From positions 1-42,297 of the forward strand of contig JANXMB010000006.1 in assembly GCA_025354865.1 (NCBI GenBank): 42,297 bases of DNA, given 5' to 3'. The notes under the pieces were generated by a model. That model worked only from the letters and a program-made list of their open reading frames with translations. It was not told the DNA's origin and did not search any database. Positions 27,601 through 34,265 of this stretch are shown here, in pieces (within the stretch, counting starts at the first letter, position 1; the number at the start of each line of letters is the position of its first letter). This DNA is from Acetobacteraceae bacterium. Lineage in GTDB: Bacteria > Pseudomonadota > Alphaproteobacteria > Acetobacterales > Acetobacteraceae. A program made the translations under genes and the position numbers.

Positions 27601-27716
27601 TATTGCAACAGCTTCAAGGCATTCATCACGGTTTTGTAGACGCCCCATAGCAGCGGAATGCCGACGAAGCCCCATGCGAAGGCCAGTTGCAGCGAGGTCG
27701 TTCCTTTACGGTCCAC
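27600..27716 (-). CDS. MFS transporter small subunit (38 residues)
   Basis: Reading the minus strand from GTG 27716 gives VDRKGTTSLQLAFAWGFVGI then PLLWGVYKTVMNALKLLQ and a TAG stop: one membrane helix with the FVGIPLLWGVYKT pattern of the short proteins found next to OFA-type oxalate/formate transporters. The ribosome site AAGGGGAG lies in the last codons of the OFA gene, whose stop is 2 bp before this start. The stop overlaps the start of the next MFS gene. It would sit in the inner membrane beside the OFA transporter, probably as an accessory subunit; this role is inferred from position and family. Confidence 0.8.
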   Translation of the reverse strand: MDRKGTTSLQLAFAWGFVGIPLLWGVYKTVMNALKLLQ

Positions 27717-27718
27717 GA

Positions 27719-29083
27719 TCAGCTCCCCTTCTCAGACATATGGTGGCGGCTATCCACCGCTCGGACGCAGAGGTTGGCGATAAACCCGACAATCAGCAAC
27801 GCAGCGAGCACATACATCGTGTTGTTGTAGGCATCGCGGGGGGCAATGCCACGATCGACATTGTATTGGCGGATATAGTTCACCAACACCGGCCCCAGAA
27901 TGCCGGCCGTCGACCACGCGGTCAGCAGCATGCCATGGATGGCGCCGACGTAGCGGGTGCCGAACATATCGCGGAGGTAGGCGGGCACGGTGGCGAAACC
28001 GCCGCCGTACATGCTCAGGATCACGCAGAAGCACAGCACGAACAACGGCAGGCTGCCGGATTGGCCGATGCTCGGCACCGCCGCGTAAAGGAAGAAGCCG
28101 AGTGTGAAAAACACCAGATAGGTATTCTTGCGGCCGATAAAGTCGGAGATCGACGCCCAGAAGAACCGCCCGCCCATGTTGAACAGGCTCAGCAAGCCGA
28201 CGAAGCCGGCGGCGGCGACGGCGGTGACCTTGCCGGGGAACATCTCCTGGCTCATGGCGGAGGCTTGGCCGAGCACACCGATGCCGGCGGAGACGTTCAT
28301 GCAGAGGACGATCCAGATCAGCCAGAATTGCGGGGTTTTCAGGGCTTCGTAGACGTAGACGTTATGGGTGGTAATCATGGAGCTGGATTCGGACGGCGGG
28401 ACATAGCCTTCCGGCGCCCAACCGGGCGGGGGCAGGCGCACGATGGCGGCGCCGACCATCATGAAGCAGAAATAGACGATACCCAGCACCAGAAAGGTCT
28501 GCATCACCCCGATATCGGTTGCGGTGCGAAACTGGTCCATGAGCCATACGGACAGGGGGGAGGCGATGAAGGCGCCGCCGCCGAAGCCCATGATTGCCAT
28601 GCCGGTGGCCATGCCCGGCCGGTCGGGGAACCATTTGATCAGGGTGGAAACCGGCGAAATATAGCCGATGCCCAGGCCGCAGCCGCCCAGCACGCCGTAG
28701 CCGAGGTAAATCAGCCAGATATTGTGGATATTCACCCCGACGGCGGAAACCAGAAAGCCGCTGGCCCACAGCAGTGCCGCCGTAAACATGGCTCGGCGCG
28801 GCCCGCCTTCTTCGACCCAACGGCCCATGACCGCCGCCGACAGCCCGAGGAACACGATCGCGATGCTGAAAATCCAGCCGAGATCGGTCAGTTTCCAATC
28901 GTCCGGGGCGGCTTTGGCAATGCCGAGCAATTTCGTCATCGGCAGGTTGAAGACGCTGATCGCGTAGGCTTGTCCGATGCACAGATGCACGCACAAAGCA
29001 GCAGGCGGGACCATCCACCGGTTGAATCCGGGGCCTGCGATGGTACGGTCGCGGTGCAGAAAGCCGATCGAGGTCGTTGACAT
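27719..29083 (-). CDS. OFA-family MFS transporter (oxalate/formate antiporter-like)
   Basis: The 454-residue protein has the OFA pattern: RWMVPPAALCVHLCIGQAYAISVFNLPM in helix 1, WIFSIAIVFLGLSAAVMGRWVEEGGPR with the motif-A loop, GYGVLGGCGLGIGYISPVSTLIKWFPDRPGMATGMAIMGFGGGAF, and 12 helices in all. The family exchanges small carboxylates such as oxalate and formate across the inner membrane; the exact substrate is unknown. It is the first gene of a minus-strand operon (OFA, small subunit, MFS, deacylase, PhyH) and is divergent from the SDR/aminotransferase pair across about 130 bp. Confidence 0.9.
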   Translation of the reverse strand: MSTTSIGFLHRDRTIAGPGFNRWMVPPAALCVHLCIGQAYAISVFNLPMTKLLGIAKAAPDDWKLTDLGWIFSIAIVFLGLSAAVMGRWVEEGGPRRAMFTAALLWASGFLVSAVGVNIHNIWLIYLGYGVLGGCGLGIGYISPVSTLIKWFPDRPGMATGMAIMGFGGGAFIASPLSVWLMDQFRTATDIGVMQTFLVLGIVYFCFMMVGAAIVRLPPPGWAPEGYVPPSESSSMITTHNVYVYEALKTPQFWLIWIVLCMNVSAGIGVLGQASAMSQEMFPGKVTAVAAAGFVGLLSLFNMGGRFFWASISDFIGRKNTYLVFFTLGFFLYAAVPSIGQSGSLPLFVLCFCVILSMYGGGFATVPAYLRDMFGTRYVGAIHGMLLTAWSTAGILGPVLVNYIRQYNVDRGIAPRDAYNNTMYVLAALLIVGFIANLCVRAVDSRHHMSEKGS

Positions 29084-29157
29084 GGAGTTCCCTTCGAATC
29101 CGTTTTTATTTAGTTCACGTTACCGTGGCACTCTTACCGAGCAACGCCAAGCGGATG

Positions 29158-29186
29158 TTGCCGATACGGAGCCTCGGACGCATAAT
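29158..29186 (+). promoter_or_regulatory. sigma-70-like promoter for the SDR-aminotransferase operon
   Basis: TTGCCG (29158-29163) and CATAAT (29181-29186) are separated by 17 bp and lie 29 bp before the ATG at 29216. No competing element of similar quality is visible in the divergent region. Confidence 0.5.
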
Positions 29187-29215
29187 TCTTTATTCAAATC
29201 GAGGAAATCGATCCA

Positions 29216-30001
29216 ATGCCAACGCTGTTCGACCTGACCGGCAAAGTCGCCATCGTCACCGGCTCCACCAAAGGGATCGGCCTCGCCATTGCGCGACGGA
29301 TGGCCGAACACGGCGCGACCGTGGTGGTTTCCAGCCGCAAGGCCGATGCCTGCGAGGCGGTGGTGGCGGAGATTCGCGGCCTGGGGCGGAAAGCGGTGTC
29401 GATCCCCTGCCATGTCGGGCGGCGGGAGGAATTGCAGAACTTGGTGGACCAGACCGTGGCGCAATGCGGCGGCATCGACATCGTGGTCGCCAATGCCGGC
29501 ATCAACCCGTATTTCGGCCCGGCGGCCGGGGCGTCGGACGAGGTGTTCGATCGGGTCATGGCGACGAATGTGCGAGCCAATTTCCAACTGGCGAACATGA
29601 CGATCCCGCACATGATCGCGCGCGGCGGCGGGTCGTTCACCATTATCTCGTCCATCGGCGGCATCGTCGGGCAGCCGAAAATCGGCATTTACGGCATCTC
29701 TAAAGCCGCCGACATGGCGTTGATCCGCAATATTTGTGTGGAGTGGGGGCCGTCCGGCATTCGCGCCAACGCGATCGCGCCGGGGCTGGTGCGCACCGAT
29801 TTCGCCCGCGCGCTGTGGGAAGACCCGGTGCGCTACAAGAAAACGACCAGCCAAGCGCCGTTGCAGCGCATCGGCGAACCCGACGAAATCGCAGGGGCGG
29901 CGGTGTTCCTGGCCTCGGCGGCGGGCAGCTTCACGACCGGGCATACATTGGTCATCGATGGCGGCATCACCGCTGGCTCCGTGACGCAGCCGGAAGCATG
30001 A
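29216..30001 (+). CDS. SDR-family oxidoreductase
   Basis: The 261-residue protein has a complete classical SDR site: TGSTKGIG (about 15-22), NAG in VVANAGINPYF, Ser in ISSIGG, and YGISK with the catalytic Tyr and Lys. SSRKAD after strand 2 suggests NADP use. It has the GLVRTDFARALWEDP and GEPDEIAGAAVFLASAAGSFTTGHTLVIDGG endings common in DHRS4-like or 3-ketoacyl-type members. Substrate unknown. Its TGA overlaps the ATG of the aminotransferase gene (ATGA), so the two are coupled and may act on one substrate. Confidence 0.9.
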   Translation: MPTLFDLTGKVAIVTGSTKGIGLAIARRMAEHGATVVVSSRKADACEAVVAEIRGLGRKAVSIPCHVGRREELQNLVDQTVAQCGGIDIVVANAGINPYFGPAAGASDEVFDRVMATNVRANFQLANMTIPHMIARGGGSFTIISSIGGIVGQPKIGIYGISKAADMALIRNICVEWGPSGIRANAIAPGLVRTDFARALWEDPVRYKKTTSQAPLQRIGEPDEIAGAAVFLASAAGSFTTGHTLVIDGGITAGSVTQPEA

Positions 30002-31137
30002 CCGGCCCGCTGTTCGACCCCGCCGGACCAGTGTCCGGCCCGCTATTCGATCCGGCGGATTTCCGCCTGCGGCCGGAGATTTCGCACGTCTGCGCAGCCG
30101 GGGAGACCCCGTTCCTGCACCGCCACGACGACGCGTTGCGGCAATACGCCGAGGACAAAAGCAACGGCATGCCAGGCCGCGTTGGCCAGGAAGCCCAAAT
30201 CGCCCGCGCTCGCCACCAACTCGCTCGGCTGTTCCACGTCGGCGCCGACGAGATCGGCTTCGTGTCCAACGTGGCCGAGGGCGTGTCGATGGTCGCCGAA
30301 AGCCTCGATTGGCGACCGGGCGACAATATCTGCATCGATGCCCACGAATATCCCTCCGTCGTCGGCCCCTTCGCGATGCGACGGGCCTCGCCGATCGAAC
30401 TGCGCTGCGCCTCGGGCGGGGAGCCGGATCGTGTCGCGGCGTTGGTGGACGAACGCACACGGGTTATCGGGGTCAGCGCGGTATCTTATTTGACGGGGGA
30501 GCGGTTCGACCTCGCACCGTTACGCGCGGCGGCGGATCGCGTGGGGGCGATCCTGATCGTGGATTATACCCAGGCGGCGGGGTATCTGCCGATCGAGGCG
30601 TCGATTGCCGATTTCGCGTTCTCGGCCTGCTACAAGTGGCTGTTGGGCACGACCGGGGTGGCCGCTGCCTATTGGAACCGCACCCGTCAACCGCATTGGG
30701 CGCCGGCCTCTGCCGGTTGGAACTCCATGGGTTCGGCGGCAAACGGCTACGACCCGGTGCCGCCGTTGCAGGACGATGCGATGCGGTTCACCCGAGGCAA
30801 TCCCGCGCATGCGTCGATCTACGTGCTGAATGCGGCGTTGGATTACCTATCCGGGTTCGAAATGCCGGCCGTGCTGGCGCATGTGCAGCGACTGACGGGC
30901 GCGCTGTTGGACCGCCTCGAATCGCTGCAAATCCCGTCCACCACGCCGCGCGATCCTGCTCGGCACGGCGCCAGCGTCTGCATCGCCAGCCCGCGTGCGC
31001 GTGCCATTGTCGATGCGATGGCGGCGCAGGGCGTATGGGCCTGGAACGGGCACGGGCGCGTGCGGATTAGCTTCCACGGCTACAATGCCGACGTGGATGT
31101 CGATCGGATCGTCGCGGCATTGCGCGCGAGTTTGTAA
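29998..31137 (+). CDS. class V aminotransferase / cysteine-desulfurase-like PLP enzyme
   Basis: The 379-residue protein has the class V pattern: RHQLARLFHVGADEIGFVSNVAEGVSMVAESL, HEYPSVVGPF, the PLP-binding Asp in ILIVDYTQAAGYLPI, and K213 in FSACYKWLLGT that would bind the cofactor. Class V members are transaminases, isopenicillin-N epimerase-like enzymes, cysteine desulfurases and kynureninases; no cysteine-loop is visible, so desulfurase activity is doubtful. ATG 29998 overlaps the SDR stop. The first residues carry a short internal duplication (GPLFDPA repeated after 10 residues). Reaction unknown; a link to the SDR is likely from coupling. Confidence 0.85.
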   Translation: MTGPLFDPAGPVSGPLFDPADFRLRPEISHVCAAGETPFLHRHDDALRQYAEDKSNGMPGRVGQEAQIARARHQLARLFHVGADEIGFVSNVAEGVSMVAESLDWRPGDNICIDAHEYPSVVGPFAMRRASPIELRCASGGEPDRVAALVDERTRVIGVSAVSYLTGERFDLAPLRAAADRVGAILIVDYTQAAGYLPIEASIADFAFSACYKWLLGTTGVAAAYWNRTRQPHWAPASAGWNSMGSAANGYDPVPPLQDDAMRFTRGNPAHASIYVLNAALDYLSGFEMPAVLAHVQRLTGALLDRLESLQIPSTTPRDPARHGASVCIASPRARAIVDAMAAQGVWAWNGHGRVRISFHGYNADVDVDRIVAALRASL

Positions 31138-31167
31138 GACCGTCCGCCGCCATCGCGGACAGAAATC

Positions 31168-31199
31168 GTGCCGCCCGGACCGAACAATCCAGGCGGCAC
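31168..31199. terminator. hairpin between convergent genes
   Basis: GTGCCGCC (31168-31175) and GGCGGCAC (31192-31199) pair, with an inner GGA/TCC pair and an eight-base loop. No T-run follows on either side. A smaller stem, GTCCGC / GCGGAC at 31142-31160, precedes it. Confidence 0.5.
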
Positions 31200-31209
31200 A
31201 GCCCGGCTG

Positions 31210-32154
31210 TCAGGCCTTCTTCTTTTCCATCGCCTCGGTCAGACGCTGCGGATCGACCTTGATTTCGACCCCCGCGCGTTCGGTTTGCAGCACCATGATC
31301 GAGCGGGAATCGCGGTTGCCCCAGCCGCGGTTCAAGCCCTCGGACAGATCGGCCAACGCCAGATTGGCCAAGCGCATGGGCACGTTCAGTTCGCGACCCA
31401 AAGCGGTCGCCAGCGACACATCCTTGTGCGCCAGACGCAGCGCAAAGGCGGCGGGTTCGTACTGGTTGGGCAGGAACTGGTCGGTCATGGATTCGAACGC
31501 GCCACGCCGGCCGATCGCCCCCTGACGCACCGCTTCCCAGATCGCCAACGGCTCGATCCCGGCTTTCACGCCCATGCTGAACACCTCGGCGGCGGCAGCA
31601 GTCGCGATATAGCCGTAGCAATTATGCACCAGCTTCGCCACCGAACCCGCCCCGATGGGGCCGATGTAGCTCGCTTGATCGCCGATGGTGTCGAGCACCG
31701 GCTTCCATTTGTCGAACACATCCGAGTCGCCGCCGCACCAGATCGCCAGCTTGCCGGTGAACGCGCCACGCGGCCCGCCGGAGACCGGGGCGTCGAACAA
31801 ATAGGCGCCCTGCTTCTCGTATTCGGCGTGGGCTTTGCGCATGGTGGTGGGGGAGTTGGTGGTAAGGTCGAAATACGCTGCGTCTTTGCGCACCCCGGCC
31901 AGGATCCCGTTTTCACCGTACGAAACGGCCTCGAATTCCACCGGACCCGGCAGCGACGAGAAAATCACGTCGCATTCCGCAGCCAGGGCCTTCGGGCTAT
32001 CGGCCCAGATGGCGCCGTTTTTGATGTGGGAGGCTGCGGCCTCCTGGCGCACATCGTGCACCAGGACGGTGTTCCCAGGGGTCTGGAAACCCTTTTGCAG
32101 ATTGGCGGCCATGCTGGCACCCATGGTGCCCAGGCCGATAAAACCGGCTTTCAT
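31210..32154 (-). CDS. NAD(P)-dependent beta-hydroxyacid dehydrogenase (3-hydroxyisobutyrate dehydrogenase-like)
   Basis: The 314-residue protein starts MKAGFIGLGTMGASMAANL (Rossmann motif GxGxMG), then has SSLPGPVEFE, FDLTTNSPTT, the substrate-loop DAPVSGGPRGAFTGKLAIWCGG and the catalytic Lys region GAGSVAKLVHNCYGY. It oxidises a beta-hydroxy acid to a semialdehyde. The specific substrate (3-hydroxyisobutyrate, tartronate semialdehyde or other) is open. The CMD-family gene lies 12 bp upstream on the same strand, so the two form an operon. Confidence 0.9.
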   Translation of the reverse strand: MKAGFIGLGTMGASMAANLQKGFQTPGNTVLVHDVRQEAAASHIKNGAIWADSPKALAAECDVIFSSLPGPVEFEAVSYGENGILAGVRKDAAYFDLTTNSPTTMRKAHAEYEKQGAYLFDAPVSGGPRGAFTGKLAIWCGGDSDVFDKWKPVLDTIGDQASYIGPIGAGSVAKLVHNCYGYIATAAAAEVFSMGVKAGIEPLAIWEAVRQGAIGRRGAFESMTDQFLPNQYEPAAFALRLAHKDVSLATALGRELNVPMRLANLALADLSEGLNRGWGNRDSRSIMVLQTERAGVEIKVDPQRLTEAMEKKKA

Positions 32155-32166
32155 CGTCGCAATTCC

Positions 32167-32490
32167 TTACGGGTTGGCCGCGAAAATGTCCTTGGCGATG
32201 TTCGCCGCCGACATCGAAGCCGGCCAGCCGGCATAAAACGCGAGATGGGTGATCATCTCGGAGAGCTCGTCCTTCGTGACCCCGTTATCCAACGCCCGCT
32301 GCAAATGCCCGCGCAACTGTTCGGGGCGATAGGTCGCGAGCAGCGTGGCGCAAACGATCAGGCTGCGGTCGCGCTTGGACAGGTTCGGGCGTTCCCAGAT
32401 GTCGCCGAACAGGACCTTTTCGGTCATCTCGATCATGTAGGGTACGGTCTGACGGACAGCGTCGCGGGATGCGGACGGGGGCGTTGCCAT
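32167..32490 (-). CDS. carboxymuconolactone decarboxylase (CMD) family protein
   Basis: The 107-residue protein has the all-helical CMD pattern: LSKRDRSLIVCATLLATYRPEQLRGHLQRALDNGVTKDELSEMITHLAFYAGWPASMSA, with Cys and His in the usual places. CMD proteins include gamma-carboxymuconolactone decarboxylase and AhpD-like peroxidases; the single Cys rather than CxxC argues against the peroxidase role. ATG 32490 has AGGAGG 5 nt upstream; longer open frame upstream is not family sequence. It is the first gene of the operon with the dehydrogenase and is divergent from the SDR at 32576 over 85 bp. Confidence 0.87.
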   Translation of the reverse strand: MATPPSASRDAVRQTVPYMIEMTEKVLFGDIWERPNLSKRDRSLIVCATLLATYRPEQLRGHLQRALDNGVTKDELSEMITHLAFYAGWPASMSAANIAKDIFAANP

Positions 32491-32575
32491 GATTTCCTCC
32501 TGATGGGTGGGCAGAGGCCCTATTGCACACCAACCGGCTTTCCGAGTCCAATCCACCGCAACGGAGGAGAGACAG

Positions 32576-33322
32576 ATGACCGACGATTCCAAGGTGGCCC
32601 TGGTCACCGGCAGTGCGCTGAATATCGGCCGAGCGATTGTGCAGCATTTGGCGCGGGACGGTTTCCGGACGATGGTGACGGCCCGTCAGTCCGAAGCCGA
32701 TTGCCGCGAAACCGTGCGGCTGGTGAACGAGGCCGGTGGCGAAGCCGACATGCATCTGGCCGATATTTCCGATCCCGCCCAGGCCAAGGCGCTGGTCGAA
32801 GCCACCGTCGCCCGGTTCGGTCGGCTCGATGTGCTGGTCAACAACGCCTCGATCCGCCGGCAGACCAAGTTCCTGGAACTGACCCCGGCCGAATGGCGGG
32901 AGATCATGGGCACCACGATCGACGGGGCGTTCTACTGCGCGCATGCCGCCGCACCGCATATCATCGCGGCCGGGGGCGGGACGATCGTCAATCTCGGCGG
33001 TATTTCCTCCCATGTCGGGACCAAAGGGCGAGTGCATGCGATCACCGCCAAAGCCGGCATGATCGGGCTGACCCGGGCGCTGTCGAAGGAGTTGGCGGAA
33101 TATAATATTACGGTGAATACCGTCGTGCCCGGCTCCATCGAAACCATCCGAGGCTTCGCCGCCGGCGGCAACCACGGCCGCTCGGCACTACCTGAATCCC
33201 CCCTGGGCCGGCGCGGCAAGCCGGACGAGATCGCGGCGATGGTCCGTTTCCTGTGCTCGGACGAAGCCCGCTACATCACCGGCCAGTCGATGCACGTGAA
33301 TGGCGGCGCCTACGTGAACTGA
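32576..33322 (+). CDS. SDR-fold protein lacking the usual catalytic Ser and Tyr
   Basis: The 248-residue protein has an SDR fold: VALVTGSALNIG (7-18), LVNNAS, GTIVNLGGISSH and ALSKELAEYNITVNTVVPGSI, ending in SDEARYITGQSMHVNGG. However the cofactor loop reads TGxxxNIG (N16 for Gly), the catalytic Ser position reads NLGG (G142), and the catalytic Tyr of YxxxK is A155 (HAITAK, with K159 kept). It is therefore a dehydrogenase-like protein with another mechanism or only a binding role. The ribosome site GGAGGAGA precedes ATG 32576. It is divergent from the CMD/dehydrogenase operon and may act in the same pathway. Confidence 0.88.
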   Translation: MTDDSKVALVTGSALNIGRAIVQHLARDGFRTMVTARQSEADCRETVRLVNEAGGEADMHLADISDPAQAKALVEATVARFGRLDVLVNNASIRRQTKFLELTPAEWREIMGTTIDGAFYCAHAAAPHIIAAGGGTIVNLGGISSHVGTKGRVHAITAKAGMIGLTRALSKELAEYNITVNTVVPGSIETIRGFAAGGNHGRSALPESPLGRRGKPDEIAAMVRFLCSDEARYITGQSMHVNGGAYVN

Positions 33323-33416
33323 TGGCCGCGCGTTTCGCGTAAACGGAATTTTAATGTTTGTTGCCTACGCTGCGCTCGTCGAGGCCACCCTTGACCAGCG
33401 CACACGTGGCTTTTCC

Positions 33417-33449
33417 TTGACGCCATGACCATTTGTGCTATGGTACAAA
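33417..33449 (+). promoter_or_regulatory. promoter and operator of the toxin-antitoxin pair
   Basis: TTGACG (33417-33422), 16 bp, and TATGGT (33439-33444) with an extended -10 TG (33436-33437) form a strong promoter. A dyad TTTGT (33432-33436) / ACAAA (33445-33449) brackets the -10 and is a likely autorepressor site. Confidence 0.6.
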
Positions 33450-33465
33450 ATGTTGCGATGGCCGC

Positions 33466-33876
33466 GTGCGCGTCTTCAAAACGAGATGGTTCGCCAAGTT
33501 CGCTCGCCGGGAGCGTATCGCCGATACAAGCTTGCTCGACGCAATCGCCCGCGCCGAACGGGGTATCGTGGATGCCGATCTCGGTGGTGGGCTCATTAAG
33601 CAGCGCGTCGCACGCGCAGGGCAGGGACGATCGGGCGGGTACCGCACGATCCTGGCCTACCGGATCGGCGACCGGGCGGTATTTTTGTTTGGCTTCGCGA
33701 AGCACCGCATGGACGACATCGGACCGGATGAGCTGCGGGCATTGCGGGCGTCCGCAACGCAGATGCTCGAAGCGGACCCAGCGGCGATCGATCGGGCGAT
33801 CGCCGACGATAGTTTTCAGGAGATCGCCTATGACGAAGAACCCGGAATCTGGAAGCCCGGAACCTGGGAGCATTGA
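33466..33876 (+). CDS. type II toxin, RelE/HigB-like
   Basis: The 136-residue protein starts VRVFKTRWFAKFARRERI and has LLDAIARAERG, DADLGGGLIKQRVARAGQGRSGGYRTILAYRIGDRAVFLFGFAKH, the core of a RelE-superfamily toxin group whose conserved basic residues (RVAR, GRSGGYR) line the mRNA-binding surface. Such toxins cut mRNA on the ribosome. The C-terminus is acidic (IAYDEEPG). I chose GTG 33466 because the family N-terminus begins there; a TTG at 33433 in frame would place the start inside the promoter. The 3' end overlaps the antitoxin gene by 47 bp, and toxin-first order is of the HigBA type. Confidence 0.85.
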   Translation: MRVFKTRWFAKFARRERIADTSLLDAIARAERGIVDADLGGGLIKQRVARAGQGRSGGYRTILAYRIGDRAVFLFGFAKHRMDDIGPDELRALRASATQMLEADPAAIDRAIADDSFQEIAYDEEPGIWKPGTWEH

Positions 33877-34225
33877 CGAGGCATTGCTCGATACGGCGAA
33901 CGATATGTATCGGGTCGGTATCTTCGACGCGGCGACCTATCGGCAGGTCACCCTGCGCGACGCCCCGCAACTCCCGCTGCCATTGACCGAGCCCATGACG
34001 GGCGAGGATATCCGCGCTCTTCGCCAAAAAGCGCATCTCAGCCAGGCCGCCTTTGCCCGCTACCTGAACTTGACCGTTGGCTATGTTTCTCGCCTCGAAC
34101 GCAACGGGCAACGGCCGAGCGGACCGGTATTGGTGCTGTTGAACGTGATCAAGCGGCGGGGGATCGAGACCATTGTCCATGCGCCGCGCGTTTCGCCGCT
34201 GGACAATTCGCCCCCTACCGCATAG
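33830..34225 (+). CDS. antitoxin, XRE-type helix-turn-helix
   Basis: The 131-residue protein has an N-terminal linker (IDEALLDTANDMYRVGIFDAATYRQVTLRD) and an HTH (EDIRALRQKAHLSQAAFARYLNLTVGYVSRLERNGQRPSGPVLVLLNVI) of the kind used by HigA-like antitoxins, which bind their toxin and repress the operon promoter. AGGAG lies 7 nt before ATG 33830, inside the toxin gene. It is a partner for the RelE/HigB-like toxin. The Pro-rich tail (PLDNSPPTA) extends past the HTH. Confidence 0.88.
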   Translation: MTKNPESGSPEPGSIDEALLDTANDMYRVGIFDAATYRQVTLRDAPQLPLPLTEPMTGEDIRALRQKAHLSQAAFARYLNLTVGYVSRLERNGQRPSGPVLVLLNVIKRRGIETIVHAPRVSPLDNSPPTA

Positions 34226-34265
34226 CACCCGCCGAACGCTTCCTTAGGACTCCGCACCCGCGCCC

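Noticed and set aside
31168-33105. Long plus-strand open frame crossing the dehydrogenase, CMD and SDR genes
   Set aside because: It crosses three genes on both strands and shows no protein family features.
33433-33465. TTG at 33433 as toxin start
   Set aside because: It lies upstream of the -10 element, so a transcript from the visible promoter could not contain it; the family N-terminus fits GTG 33466.
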